Shown piece after piece: positions 49,961 to 58,032 of a stretch of DNA of 64,000 nt (position 1 is its first letter; every line of letters begins with the position of its first letter). This DNA comes from Myxococcales bacterium (GTDB lineage Bacteria > Myxococcota_A > Polyangia > Polyangiales > Polyangiaceae), in NCBI GenBank assembly GCA_025355005.1, contig JANXLV010000288.1, positions 1 through 64,000 of the forward strand, in the 5' to 3' direction. The position numbers were made by a program, and so were the translations under genes. A model generated the notes under the pieces. The model saw nothing but the letters and a program-made list of their open reading frames with translations. It did not search any database and was not told where the DNA came from.

Positions 49961-51429
49961 GTGTCCTCTTGTTTTTCTGGTCTTTTGCGCGTGATGGCGA
50001 GCACGATGACGTCATCGTCCGGAGCGCGCGGTGAAAGGTACGCGAGCAGACGCTGGTGAAGGGCGGCGGCAGGCTTCTCGCAGCGAGCGCTGTCCGCAAG
50101 GGCGCGTCGCATGGGTTCGCCACCGAACGGCGTGGGCGTCCCCGCCTCCTCGACTCCGTCCGTGAGCAAGAAGAGCGTCTCGCCGGGCGAAAGCTGCGCC
50201 GTCGTATCTGTGAACGTCGGCACGACGCTGCTCCCCAAGAAAGAGCCCGTCGCTTCGATCTCGCGCACCGCGCCTTCGGTGACCAGGACGGGGGGTGGAT
50301 GAGCGCCGCACGCGAACGTCACCGCGCCCGTCTCCGCGGATACGTCCATGATGCACGCCGTGAAGACGATCGCGAGCTCGGGGTACGTGCTGGCGATGCG
50401 ATCGTTGAGCAGCTTCATCGCGTGCGCGGGCGTCGCAGCGGACAGCTTGATCGCCTCGTATTCGCACCGCACCAGGATGGTGACGAGCGCGGCACGGACG
50501 CCATGCCCGGTTGCGTCTCCCACAAGCACGCGCATCCCGCCGGGGATGCTCGCGGCGTCGTAGAAGTCACCGCCAATGCGGTCCACCGGGCGAAACACCA
50601 CGTCGAGCGCGAAGCCCTTGGGCGGATCGTACGATGGCAGCATCGCCTCCTGGAAAGCGCGAGAGTCCTCCATGTCACGCATCACGCGTGCGTCGCGCTC
50701 CGCCAGCAACACCTGCACCGTGACGTCTCGCAAGAATACGAGCGCGCCGATGCGGCCACGGAGCGGCGCCGAGAGCGGCGTCACGCGGACCTGCAGCGTG
50801 CGCCCATGGTGCGTGGCCTGCTCCGTGAGCTCGACGTCGTCATCGGTCCGAACGCTCAAGTAGCTCGCGAGGCGCCGAAATACCGCTGCCGGCAGGAGCT
50901 CGCGCAGCGGGAGCCCAGTCACCGCGTCCTCCGTCACAGCGATCCCGCGCGCATTCGTCACCCGCAAGAGCTCGAAGAATTGCGCGTTGTGGCGCAGGAG
51001 CTGATTGTCCGCGTCCAGCACCGCGACGCCATCCTCACTGTGCCTGAGGACGCTCGTGAAGTAGTGGTCACCCCGCGACATGCGGTCGAGCAGGTCCGCG
51101 TCCCCCTGCAGGCGTTCGACGAGCGCGAAGAAGCCTTCGCTGTCGCGTGACAAGCGGATGCGGGTGCGGTGGTCAATGGTCCCCACGCGAAGGCCTACCG
51201 ATTGATCGATGACCGCATGAGGCGCTTCGTCGGAGACCGCGCCGCCGCTGATCGCCTTGGAGAGCGCGAGCGCGCCGCGCCGATCGCGCGGGCTCAAGAG
51301 ATCATCGAGCGCACGACCGACGACGTCCGACTCCTGGCACGAGAGCAGGGAGCAGAACGTCTGGTCTGCCGACACCACGATGAGCTGCAACGAGAGCCGG
51401 AGCAGACCGATTCCGAAGCGGTTCATCAT
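49957..51429 (-). CDS. PAS-SpoIIE (RsbU-like) protein phosphatase
   Basis: A 490-residue protein from MMNRFGIGLL. An upstream open frame to 51687 overlaps the previous gene and is not used. It has an N-terminal regulatory region, a PAS-like domain (about 165-285, HSEDGVAVLDADNQLLRHNA), a helical linker with RVMRDMEDSRAFQEAMLP, then a PP2C-type SpoIIE domain with metal-binding motifs RIGGDFYDA, GDATGHGVRAAL and LFLLTDGVEEA. Family enzymes dephosphorylate STAS antagonists, and the STAS gene follows directly with a four-base overlap. The stop of the gene before it also overlaps its start. Confidence 0.9.
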   Translation of the reverse strand: MMNRFGIGLLRLSLQLIVVSADQTFCSLLSCQESDVVGRALDDLLSPRDRRGALALSKAISGGAVSDEAPHAVIDQSVGLRVGTIDHRTRIRLSRDSEGFFALVERLQGDADLLDRMSRGDHYFTSVLRHSEDGVAVLDADNQLLRHNAQFFELLRVTNARGIAVTEDAVTGLPLRELLPAAVFRRLASYLSVRTDDDVELTEQATHHGRTLQVRVTPLSAPLRGRIGALVFLRDVTVQVLLAERDARVMRDMEDSRAFQEAMLPSYDPPKGFALDVVFRPVDRIGGDFYDAASIPGGMRVLVGDATGHGVRAALVTILVRCEYEAIKLSAATPAHAMKLLNDRIASTYPELAIVFTACIMDVSAETGAVTFACGAHPPPVLVTEGAVREIEATGSFLGSSVVPTFTDTTAQLSPGETLFLLTDGVEEAGTPTPFGGEPMRRALADSARCEKPAAALHQRLLAYLSPRAPDDDVIVLAITRKRPEKQEDT

Positions 51430-51716
51430 GGGCTTCGCTCCTCCTCCGAAAATCCCACCAGCACGTGGAACGCAGCGACGTCCGCGGCCTTGCACGCGCG
51501 CTTGCGAAACACGGTGATGGGATTGCCGAGCAGCGTGGAGCGGACGATGAGCGCGGGCGTCTCGATCTCGATTGTCTTCATCGTGTCGCTCCGCTTGATC
51601 TTGCCCATCGCGGCGGCGAGCCGCTCCCACACGAGTAACACCTCGTTGCGGTCGAAGAAGTACTTGAACGTCTCCTTGCGAGCGCACATGGGAACGAGCT
51701 CACGGTAAGGCCGCAA
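51426..51716 (-). CDS. Small unknown protein between V4R sensor and phosphatase
   Basis: A 96-residue protein (MRPYRELVPMCARKETFKYF) with a central KTIEIETPALIVRSTLLGNP segment. No signal peptide, membrane helix or known domain. It starts 3 bases after the V4R gene stop and overlaps the phosphatase start by four bases, so it is an integral part of the operon. It could be a connector between sensor and phosphatase (inference only). Confidence 0.6.
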   Translation of the reverse strand: MRPYRELVPMCARKETFKYFFDRNEVLLVWERLAAAMGKIKRSDTMKTIEIETPALIVRSTLLGNPITVFRKRACKAADVAAFHVLVGFSEEERSP

Positions 51717-51719
51717 AGC

Positions 51720-52910
51720 TCACAGCTTCTCGACCGTGAAGACGCAGGAGGCCTTTTCGCTGCACACACACTCGCTCTCCGCCGATCCGTAGGAGCCGAT
51801 ACGCTCCTCCACGGTCCCCTTGCCGAAGACAAGCGCCATGATGCCCGCCGCGACGCCGCAGAGCATGAGGCACTGTGGCGACTGGCTGGTCCCGCGCATC
51901 TCGCGGAAGCCGTACGCCTCGTAGCCGTTCAGCGACTCGATGCGGAGCACGCGGCCGGGCGCGAACGTGTCCACGTGCCAGTTGCCCCAGCCAAGCGCGT
52001 TGCTGACGGCGACGATGCCGAACAGGTTGTCGGACTCCTTTTCGATCATCGGCTGCACGAGCCCGGCCCATTCAGCAGAGCTCATGATGCCGCGGAACGT
52101 GTTCATCGCGCAGGTCTCTGCGTCCGACACGAGCAAGCGGCGCGCGGTCTTGCCGAGTCCGTGCTTCTCCATCTCTTCGATGAAGCGGATGCTCGCCAGG
52201 TTGTAGAAGTCCGCGGGTGTGTTTGCGAGGTATACGCCGAACGCCGGAATGAGCCCTTCGTCGTTGCCGTGAATGGGCATGCCGACGAGCGCGCTGACGA
52301 TCTTCGCTGCGTCGACGTTGGCCGGACTGTCGAAGGTCTTCTTCTTCTGCGTGTGCGCGAACGGCTGTTTGTGAATGCCGCGCACCGCGTCCTGGCGACC
52401 GTTGACGCGTTCGAAGCGACACGCCTTCGCGCCGGTGATCATGCACTCGCGCTCGACGAAATGGGCCGATTCACCCGTGACGGCGTGCAGCGCGCCTTGC
52501 AAGAATCCTTCGGTGAACGTGCACACGGGCGCCTTGCGTTGACCGAAGCCGGCGCTCCAACCCTCCACGAAGTGCGAGGCCGTCGCGGTCACGCCGCCGC
52601 CGTCGACAGAAGAGAGGTCGAGTCGGCCATAGCCGAGGTGCGCGTAGAGCGCGCCCGCGACCTGCCACTTCGTCGCCGTGTCGTCGGCCGGATCGAGCGC
52701 TGCCGTCACGTGCTCGGCGAAGGTCGATTCTGCGGCCTGCGAGAAGATCTTCTTTCCGTCGACCTGCGGCGTGCCTTCGATCGTGGATTGAATGCGCGAG
52801 TTGTAATGATGGCAGTGGAGAATGATCTCCTTGCCCGCGATGATCCGGCGGTACTGCTCCGGGTTGTATTTGAGCGCGAACCGCGATGCGATGGATGATG
52901 ACGATGACAT
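51720..52910 (-). CDS. V4R-domain putative sensor, two copies of the domain
   Basis: A 396-residue protein starting [21 protein letters not shown] first V4R (4-vinyl-reductase) domain ends with the typical CTFTEGFLQGALHAVTGESA and VERECMITGAKACRFE, containing the two conserved Cys. The C-terminal half repeats the pattern (CLMLCGVAAGIMALVFGKGT, then SECVCSEKASCVF). V4R domains bind small hydrophobic molecules or use Cys residues for metal or redox sensing. It is first in the operon that goes on to the phosphatase, STAS, CheA-like and CheB-like proteins, so it is the probable input. A longer frame from 52955 lacks a better start. Confidence 0.75.
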   Translation of the reverse strand: MSSSSSIASRFALKYNPEQYRRIIAGKEIILHCHHYNSRIQSTIEGTPQVDGKKIFSQAAESTFAEHVTAALDPADDTATKWQVAGALYAHLGYGRLDLSSVDGGGVTATASHFVEGWSAGFGQRKAPVCTFTEGFLQGALHAVTGESAHFVERECMITGAKACRFERVNGRQDAVRGIHKQPFAHTQKKKTFDSPANVDAAKIVSALVGMPIHGNDEGLIPAFGVYLANTPADFYNLASIRFIEEMEKHGLGKTARRLLVSDAETCAMNTFRGIMSSAEWAGLVQPMIEKESDNLFGIVAVSNALGWGNWHVDTFAPGRVLRIESLNGYEAYGFREMRGTSQSPQCLMLCGVAAGIMALVFGKGTVEERIGSYGSAESECVCSEKASCVFTVEKL

Positions 52911-53159
52911 GTGGCCTCCCCGGGAACGAGTCGTGGATGCTGGCGCAGCGGCCAATCGTCTCTCGTGATCGCGAGCCGCGCAAGGCGGAACCCGCGCATC
53001 ACGCCGCGCTCATGCGCAGACACGCAGGTGCAGGTCGAGCGGCGGGCGGCGAGCGGCGAGCGGCGACCAGACTTACGCACCAGCCCCCACTGGCTTCCAG
53101 AGTTACCACCGCTGCACGCCGTTCCGAAAGAATGCAACGTGCGGTATCGTGCCGGGAGG
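52911..53159. promoter_or_regulatory. Divergent promoter region of the two signalling operons
   Basis: About 250 bases separate the divergent V4R and kinase-receiver genes, so promoters in both directions are expected. At 53037-53066 there are four imperfect copies of a 7-base unit (AGCGGCG/GGCGGCG). I see no clear -35/-10 or sigma-54 element. Confidence 0.4.
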
Positions 53160-54665
53160 ATGGTTTCTGCAGAGGCACCTGAGCGCCCAATCGCGGGCGA
53201 CATCATCGCCGAGAAATACCGTATCGAAGGCGTCGCCGGCGAGGGCGGGATGGGCGTGGTGTACGAGGCGACCCACGTCATCCTGGGCCAGCGCGTGGCG
53301 ATCAAGGTGCTTCTGCCCGGCACGGTGACGTCCACCGAGATGGTGGACCGCTTCTCGCTGGAGGCGCGGGCGCTGGCGTCGATCAACAGCCAGCATGTCG
53401 TTCGGGTGCTGGATGCGGGCGCGCTGCCCAACGGCGCGCCGTATCTGGTGATGGAGTATCTGGAAGGAAGCGACCTGGGCGCGCTCCTGTTGCGACGCGG
53501 GCCGATGGAGCCGGCGAAGGTAGCGGACTACGCGCTTCAGGCCCTGGAGGCGCTCGCGAATGCCCATGCCGCGAGCATCATTCATCGTGACCTCAAGCCC
53601 ACCAATCTGTTCCTGATCGACCGCGCGGAGGAGCGCCCGCTCGTCAAGCTGCTCGACTTCGGCGTCTCCAAGTCCACCGAGTCTTATGAGGACCGGAAGC
53701 TGTCGGGCGCGCGCATCCTGGGCTCCCTTCCGTACATGTCCCCGGAGCAGCTCCGAAAGGGCGTGCTCGATCGACGCACGGATCTGTGGTCCCTCGGCGT
53801 CGTGATGTACGAGCTGCTCAGCGGTGAGCTGCCCTTCGGCGGCGAGTTCGGAGATCTCATCACCTCCGTTCTGCAGGCCGAAGCGCCGTCACTCTCGAGC
53901 GTGAGCCGCGCCGTTTCACAGGATCTCGCGAAGGTCGTCGCCAGGTGCATGAAGCGCGACGTCAACGCCCGATGGAACGACGCGGCGGAGCTCGCGCGGG
54001 CGCTTGCACCTCACGGGACCGGCGCATGGGCGGAGCTCCCCGACCAGATCGAAAAGATCGTGCGACGTCCGCCGCGCTCGCGGCCAGCGCGCCAGTTTCA
54101 GTCGTACGACAATGCGCTCCAGGCGCTGGAGGCAGAGCGCAAGCGCGACCCGACTGTGCCCGACGCGGCGGAGCAGGCGGACACGGAGCCGCCCGCGGGG
54201 CTGGAGCATCCGCAGGCCCGCGTCACGCGGCTGCCGGAGAGACTGCCACTCGAGGTCACCACCATCCGCATCCTCCTCATCGACGACAGCGAGATCACTC
54301 TCGCGGTTCACGATCACTTGCTGAAGAGCGCGGGCTTCGAGGTGCGAACCACCATGACCGCGGGCGAGTTCGAGGCAGTGCTGGAGGGCTGGGCGCCACA
54401 TCTGGTGTTGATGGATGTGCAGATGCCCGACGTCACCGGCGATGTGCTGTGCAAGCGCGTGAAGGCGCGCGTCGGAAAATCGGTTCCCGTCGTGCTCGTC
54501 TCGGACCTTCCGAACAACGTCCTGGAGTCGCGCGCGCGCTCCGCCGGCGCAGACGCGTTCCTGCGCAAGATGAGCGACGGAGTAGCCTTCGTGGAGTTCG
54601 TTCGGAACATCTGCGCGATCGCATACTCACCCGACGCGCTGCCCGCGCGCTCCGACCCCCGCTAG
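53160..54665 (+). CDS. Ser/Thr kinase fused to a receiver domain
   Basis: A 501-residue protein. The kinase domain (residues about 15-285) has GEGGMGVVYEAT, VAIKVLLPG, HRDLKPTN, DFGVSK and YMSPEQ, so it looks active. A linker of about 85 residues leads to a receiver with RILLIDDSEI, acceptor Asp in VLMDVQMPD, a switch position in VLVSDLP and Lys in FLRKMSDG. No transmembrane helix. The receiver could take phosphate from one of the CheA-like kinases encoded nearby and gate the Ser/Thr kinase (inference). The start is uncertain: the ATG lies directly after GGGAGG, and the frame is open further upstream (GTG at 53139). Confidence 0.85.
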   Translation: MVSAEAPERPIAGDIIAEKYRIEGVAGEGGMGVVYEATHVILGQRVAIKVLLPGTVTSTEMVDRFSLEARALASINSQHVVRVLDAGALPNGAPYLVMEYLEGSDLGALLLRRGPMEPAKVADYALQALEALANAHAASIIHRDLKPTNLFLIDRAEERPLVKLLDFGVSKSTESYEDRKLSGARILGSLPYMSPEQLRKGVLDRRTDLWSLGVVMYELLSGELPFGGEFGDLITSVLQAEAPSLSSVSRAVSQDLAKVVARCMKRDVNARWNDAAELARALAPHGTGAWAELPDQIEKIVRRPPRSRPARQFQSYDNALQALEAERKRDPTVPDAAEQADTEPPAGLEHPQARVTRLPERLPLEVTTIRILLIDDSEITLAVHDHLLKSAGFEVRTTMTAGEFEAVLEGWAPHLVLMDVQMPDVTGDVLCKRVKARVGKSVPVVLVSDLPNNVLESRARSAGADAFLRKMSDGVAFVEFVRNICAIAYSPDALPARSDPR

Positions 54666-54695
54666 GCGCACGCTCACGACCGGAAGGTCGTTCGG

Positions 54696-54712
54696 TTGGC
54701 TTCTCGTGTGCC
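54696..54712 (+). promoter_or_regulatory. Possible sigma-54 promoter
   Basis: TTGGCTTCTCGTGTGCC has GG and GC at the right spacing (GG-N10-GC), with TTGGC matching the -24 box and TGC the -12 box. It lies in the 275-base gap before the RsbW-like gene, about 230 bases upstream of its ATG. The match is partial and could be chance. The rest of the gap shows nothing else. Confidence 0.25.
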
Positions 54713-54940
54713 TGCCGGCGCAATCCGTTCGTGGCCGATTCTGGCTAGTCATCTACTTCCAATAGCTTGCGGGTGTCCTGGCTGGAGGATCCGTTTCTGA
54801 GCGAACGGTGACCGCCCATGGCAACACAAGTGACCAGTTTTCTGCGGAAAACAAAGCCCGCTCTCGCGTCAAGCAGGGCTTGCGTCGCAAGGCGATCCGG
54901 TCGAAGAATGAATGCCCCGCGGGGGGTTTGCGAGGCATAG

Positions 54941-55438
54941 ATGAAACAGGACAAGCTAGCAGCGTATTTCGAGCTGCGCTTCAGACCAAACGTGGAGTTG
55001 GTCTCCGTCGTGCGACGGTTCGTGTCTGCTTTCTACGAACGCATCGTTCATGATCTGGATGTCACCGAGCGGCTTGCGATGGTGACTCACGAGCTACTCG
55101 AGAACGCGGTGAAGTACTCCTCGGACGGTGAGACGTTGCTCTCGATCGAGGTCGAGCAGGTGGGCGGTCCGCGCAACGTCCTCGTGCGCACCAAGAACCG
55201 CACGACCGCCGAGAACCGGAAGATCGTCACGGAGGCATTCAACGAAGCGAACGCGGCCAAAGACACGTTCTCTCATTACCAGGAGCTGATGAAGAGAGCT
55301 TCCACCCGAACCGAAGGCTCGGGGCTCGGCCTTGGACGCATCCGTGCGGAGGCAGACATGTCCGTCGCGTACGCGATCGATGGTGAAGAGCTGACCGTCG
55401 ACGCGCGCACGACCATCCCCGCGGCGGTGGCATCATGA
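54941..55438 (+). CDS. RsbW-like ATPase, copy 1
   Basis: A 165-residue GHKL ATPase of the anti-sigma/HATPase_c_2 type: N box VTHELLENAVKYS and G2-type loop GSGLGLGRIRAEADM. RsbW/SpoIIAB proteins phosphorylate STAS partners on Ser and bind either the STAS protein or a target. The STAS gene follows with a four-base overlap. The classical G1 DxGxG motif is weak, so kinase activity is less certain than binding. No sigma factor gene is adjacent, so its target is unknown. Confidence 0.8.
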   Translation: MKQDKLAAYFELRFRPNVELVSVVRRFVSAFYERIVHDLDVTERLAMVTHELLENAVKYSSDGETLLSIEVEQVGGPRNVLVRTKNRTTAENRKIVTEAFNEANAAKDTFSHYQELMKRASTRTEGSGLGLGRIRAEADMSVAYAIDGEELTVDARTTIPAAVAS

Positions 55439-55830
55439 GCAACACTGGCGCGAGCGCGAACCAAGCGCTCGACGTGGACGTCGGCACGTTCTCCGCGACT
55501 CAGAAGCTCAACGGCACCACCATGCAGCTGGTGTTCACGGGCGAAGCAGACGCGGCCGCGCTGACTCTCATGGAGACCTTCCTCCTCGGCATTCATTCGC
55601 TCGCGCAGGACAATGGAGTCAAAGAGGTCGCGCTTGACCTTCGCAAGGTGAGCTTCATGAGCTCGTCGTGCTTCACCAAGATGATCGGGTGGGTCACCCG
55701 GGTCCGCGAGGTGCCCGAACCGGGGCGGTACCGGATTCGCATTCAATCGAGCCAGTCGTCACTCTGGCAGCGAAGGAGCTTGCACGCGCTGCAGTGCTTC
55801 GCCACGGAGCTGATCACGATCGAGTCGTGA
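55435..55830 (+). CDS. STAS-domain protein, copy 2
   Basis: A 131-residue STAS protein. The regulated-serine loop reads KVSFMSSSCFTKMIGW, with the same Cys in place of Gly as in the minus-strand copy, and it shares the WQRRSLHALQCFA ending. It is sandwiched between the RsbW-like and CheA-like genes with overlapping codons on both sides. Expected to be phosphorylated by RsbW and reset by the SpoIIE phosphatase encoded at 49957-51429. Confidence 0.8.
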   Translation: MSNTGASANQALDVDVGTFSATQKLNGTTMQLVFTGEADAAALTLMETFLLGIHSLAQDNGVKEVALDLRKVSFMSSSCFTKMIGWVTRVREVPEPGRYRIRIQSSQSSLWQRRSLHALQCFATELITIES

Positions 55831-57371
55831 GCGTGACCGTCCCTCTGCCCGCAACGATCATCACGCGGTTTCGCACGTCGTCGGCAGAGAAGGTCGAACG
55901 CGTCGAGACCGCGTGGCTCGGCCTGCTCGAAGGTCGGGCCGAGACCTCGGAGGCAGCGCTCGTCCGCAGGCATTTGCACACGCTCAAGGGCGACGCTCGC
56001 ATGGTGGGCTTTCCGGAGGTGAGCCTGCTCTGCCACCGACTGGAGGATCTGTTCGACGTCGCCGAGACGCGGCTCTTCCAGGTTCCGGAGACGGTCGACC
56101 TGATGATGACGATGGGCATGCGCTTCATCGCGATGCTGATCATGAACAAGCCGGGCGCGGCACCGGCCGGCGTCGACCTCGACGGGTTCATCCGCGAGCT
56201 GGACTCCGTCCTCATCGAAGCCCGCCAGTCAATGCACCCAGGCGTGGACTCGGAGGCCCGCATCTCCCTCGTCGGAGAATGCGAGCGCCCGAATCGGCTG
56301 AACGGGCGCGCACGCGACCGCCTGGGCACCGCCGCCACGAAGGTGTTCCTGGAGGCCGAGAGCGCGACAGGGGCCACGCGCGAGCGCCTGCGCGAGGCAT
56401 GGACCGCGCTCTCCGAGACCGTGATGGATGCGACCGCGGTGCCCGTTGATGACATCGTCGAGCGGCACGTGCGCGCTGCGAAGGAGCTGTCCTACTCTCT
56501 CTGCAAGGAGGTACATGTCGAGCTTGTCTCGCGCAGCGGACTCCGGGTGACGCCAGAGGTGGCGGAGGCCGTGGACACGGCGCTGCTCCACCTGGTTCGC
56601 AACGCGATCGATCACGGCATCGAACCCGCCGGCGATCGCCAGCGCAAGCAAAAGGCCGCCACGGCGCGTCTGATCATCAAAGTCTCGGAGATGAATGACG
56701 GCGATGACGACGCGGAGCTCTCTGTCTCCGACGACGGCCGCGGCATCGACTGGCCTCGCGTCCGACTGCTCGCGGTGGAGCGCGGCATCCTGAGCGCCGC
56801 CGCCGCGAAGGACGCGAGCACCGCGGAGCTGGGTGAGCTTCTCTTCCAGCAAGGCTTCTCCACGGCCGACGTGGTGACGGACGTCTCGGGTCGCGGCGTG
56901 GGCCTCGATGCAGTCAAGGTGGTGGTCGAACAGGCCGGCGGAGGCATCACCCTCGAATCGACTCCGGACCGCGGCACGGTGGCACGCGTTACGTTTCCGC
57001 ATGCGCACTCGCGCAAGGCGGTGCGTCGCCTTTCGATCGCGGGATCGCCGTTGCCGATCGTGGTGGAGGCCTCCTGGCGGATCGGCCGGGACGTCGCAGA
57101 GCCACGCGTCGACGACCCGCTCGTGCAGGATGTTCTCGATGCCCTCGGGCTGCGTGGCAACACAGAGATGAGCGATGCGAGCACCATCCTGCTCGAGCGA
57201 GGCCGTGAGCGCGTGTGGATCCGTCAGTGCCGTCACGTGGGCGACGCCGTCGCAGAGCGAGTCTGTGCGACACCCGCGTCCGAGCTAGCGGAGATCGTCC
57301 AGGTGGACTCCACGGAATGCGTGCTCGTGAGGCCAGAACATCTCGGCGTGCGCCGTCTCCCGTCGCCATGA
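55827..57371 (+). CDS. CheA-like histidine kinase, copy 2 (514 aa)
   Basis: Same length and domain order as the minus-strand copy at 48038-49582: HPt with LHTLKGDARMVGF (H51), a helical region, an HATPase with HLVRNAIDHGIE, SVSDDGRGIDWPRV and SGRGVGLDAVK, then a diverged C-terminal domain ending in a VQVDSTECVLVRPEHL segment that parallels VRVDGTEAVLIRPELL in copy 1. The GTG start overlaps the STAS stop (GTGA). A GTG two codons later is an alternative. No receiver gene follows directly. The receiver of the Ser/Thr kinase at 53160 and the CheB-like protein are possible phosphate acceptors. Confidence 0.85.
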   Translation: MSVTVPLPATIITRFRTSSAEKVERVETAWLGLLEGRAETSEAALVRRHLHTLKGDARMVGFPEVSLLCHRLEDLFDVAETRLFQVPETVDLMMTMGMRFIAMLIMNKPGAAPAGVDLDGFIRELDSVLIEARQSMHPGVDSEARISLVGECERPNRLNGRARDRLGTAATKVFLEAESATGATRERLREAWTALSETVMDATAVPVDDIVERHVRAAKELSYSLCKEVHVELVSRSGLRVTPEVAEAVDTALLHLVRNAIDHGIEPAGDRQRKQKAATARLIIKVSEMNDGDDDAELSVSDDGRGIDWPRVRLLAVERGILSAAAAKDASTAELGELLFQQGFSTADVVTDVSGRGVGLDAVKVVVEQAGGGITLESTPDRGTVARVTFPHAHSRKAVRRLSIAGSPLPIVVEASWRIGRDVAEPRVDDPLVQDVLDALGLRGNTEMSDASTILLERGRERVWIRQCRHVGDAVAERVCATPASELAEIVQVDSTECVLVRPEHLGVRRLPSP

Positions 57372-57422
57372 CCGAGATAAGCCTCAATGCTTCGATTGCT
57401 GCTGTAACGCCGCGTTCTCATG

Positions 57423-57479
57423 GCTCAACTTCGCCTAGTCCAAAATGGGCTGGGTGGCCGTTGACAGTTGAGCTAGGCG
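57423..57479 (+). promoter_or_regulatory. Crossing inverted repeats, two mutually exclusive hairpins
   Basis: In the 196-base gap between the CheA-like and second RsbW-like genes: GCTCAACT (57423-57430) can pair with AGTTGAGC (57466-57473), and CGCCTAG (57432-57438) can pair with CTAGGCG (57473-57479). The order is a-b-a'-b', and base 57473 is needed by both stems, so only one can form fully. A perfect TTGACA hexamer lies at 57461-57466 inside the element. It may be a promoter/operator or an RNA switch. Confidence 0.4.
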
Positions 57480-57567
57480 GAGGTCTCATCATCATACGAC
57501 GACGGTTCGTCTCGCCCTCCTGTGATGTTTCGGGGGCCACGATGCGATCATCAGAAGGTAGGGAAGC

Positions 57568-58032
57568 TTGCAGTTCGAGCTGACATTTCAACCGACGATA
57601 CCGCTCGTAACGGTTATTCGTCGCACCGTCACGTCCATCTTCGATCGCGTCCTTGGTGATCGCGAACGCAGCGCCCGACTCGCGCTCGCCACGCACGAGC
57701 TCCTCGAGAACGTTGTGCGGCATTCGACGGACGGTCAGACAACGCTCCAGATCCACTCCAGCGAAGACACACGCGGACGCGTGACGATCGAAACGCGCAA
57801 CAAGGCGCGGCGCGAAGACATCACCGACCTCACGGCGCAAGCGCTGGCGATGGCGACCGCGGATCCGGAGGTCTTCTATCTGGAGCTGATGGTCGAGCGC
57901 GCCGACAGCGCCGACGACGGCGGCCTTGGTATCGCGCGCATCCGCGCAGAAGCCGACATGCTGGTCGACGTATATGACGAGGGCGAGTACGTCCGCATCG
58001 TCGCGAGCATGCCGCTCTCGGATGCCGCATGA
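57568..58032 (+). CDS. RsbW-like ATPase, copy 2
   Basis: A 154-residue GHKL protein starting at a TTG behind AGGTAGGGA. No in-frame ATG precedes the conserved part. N box ATHELLENVVRHS is intact. The later GLGIARIRAEADM matches the end of copy 1, but the glycine-rich ATP lid is reduced, so nucleotide hydrolysis is doubtful. It overlaps the following STAS gene by four bases, forming a second switch pair. Confidence 0.8.
   Translation: MQFELTFQPTIPLVTVIRRTVTSIFDRVLGDRERSARLALATHELLENVVRHSTDGQTTLQIHSSEDTRGRVTIETRNKARREDITDLTAQALAMATADPEVFYLELMVERADSADDGGLGIARIRAEADMLVDVYDEGEYVRIVASMPLSDAA

Noticed and set aside
50056-51150. Plus-strand frame of 364 codons opposite the SpoIIE phosphatase
   Set aside because: Antisense of a well-supported phosphatase; no signal, motif or ribosome site.
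53037-53066. Four 7-base units (AGCGGCG-like) as a possible CRISPR or operator array
   Set aside because: Too short, imperfect and GC-biased. It is more likely simple-sequence slippage in a GC-rich promoter region.
57368-57583. 71-residue ORF whose ATG overlaps the stop of the second CheA-like gene
   Set aside because: The overlap looks attractive, but the composition is not protein-like, it runs over the ribosome site and start of the next gene, and it covers the crossing inverted repeats.
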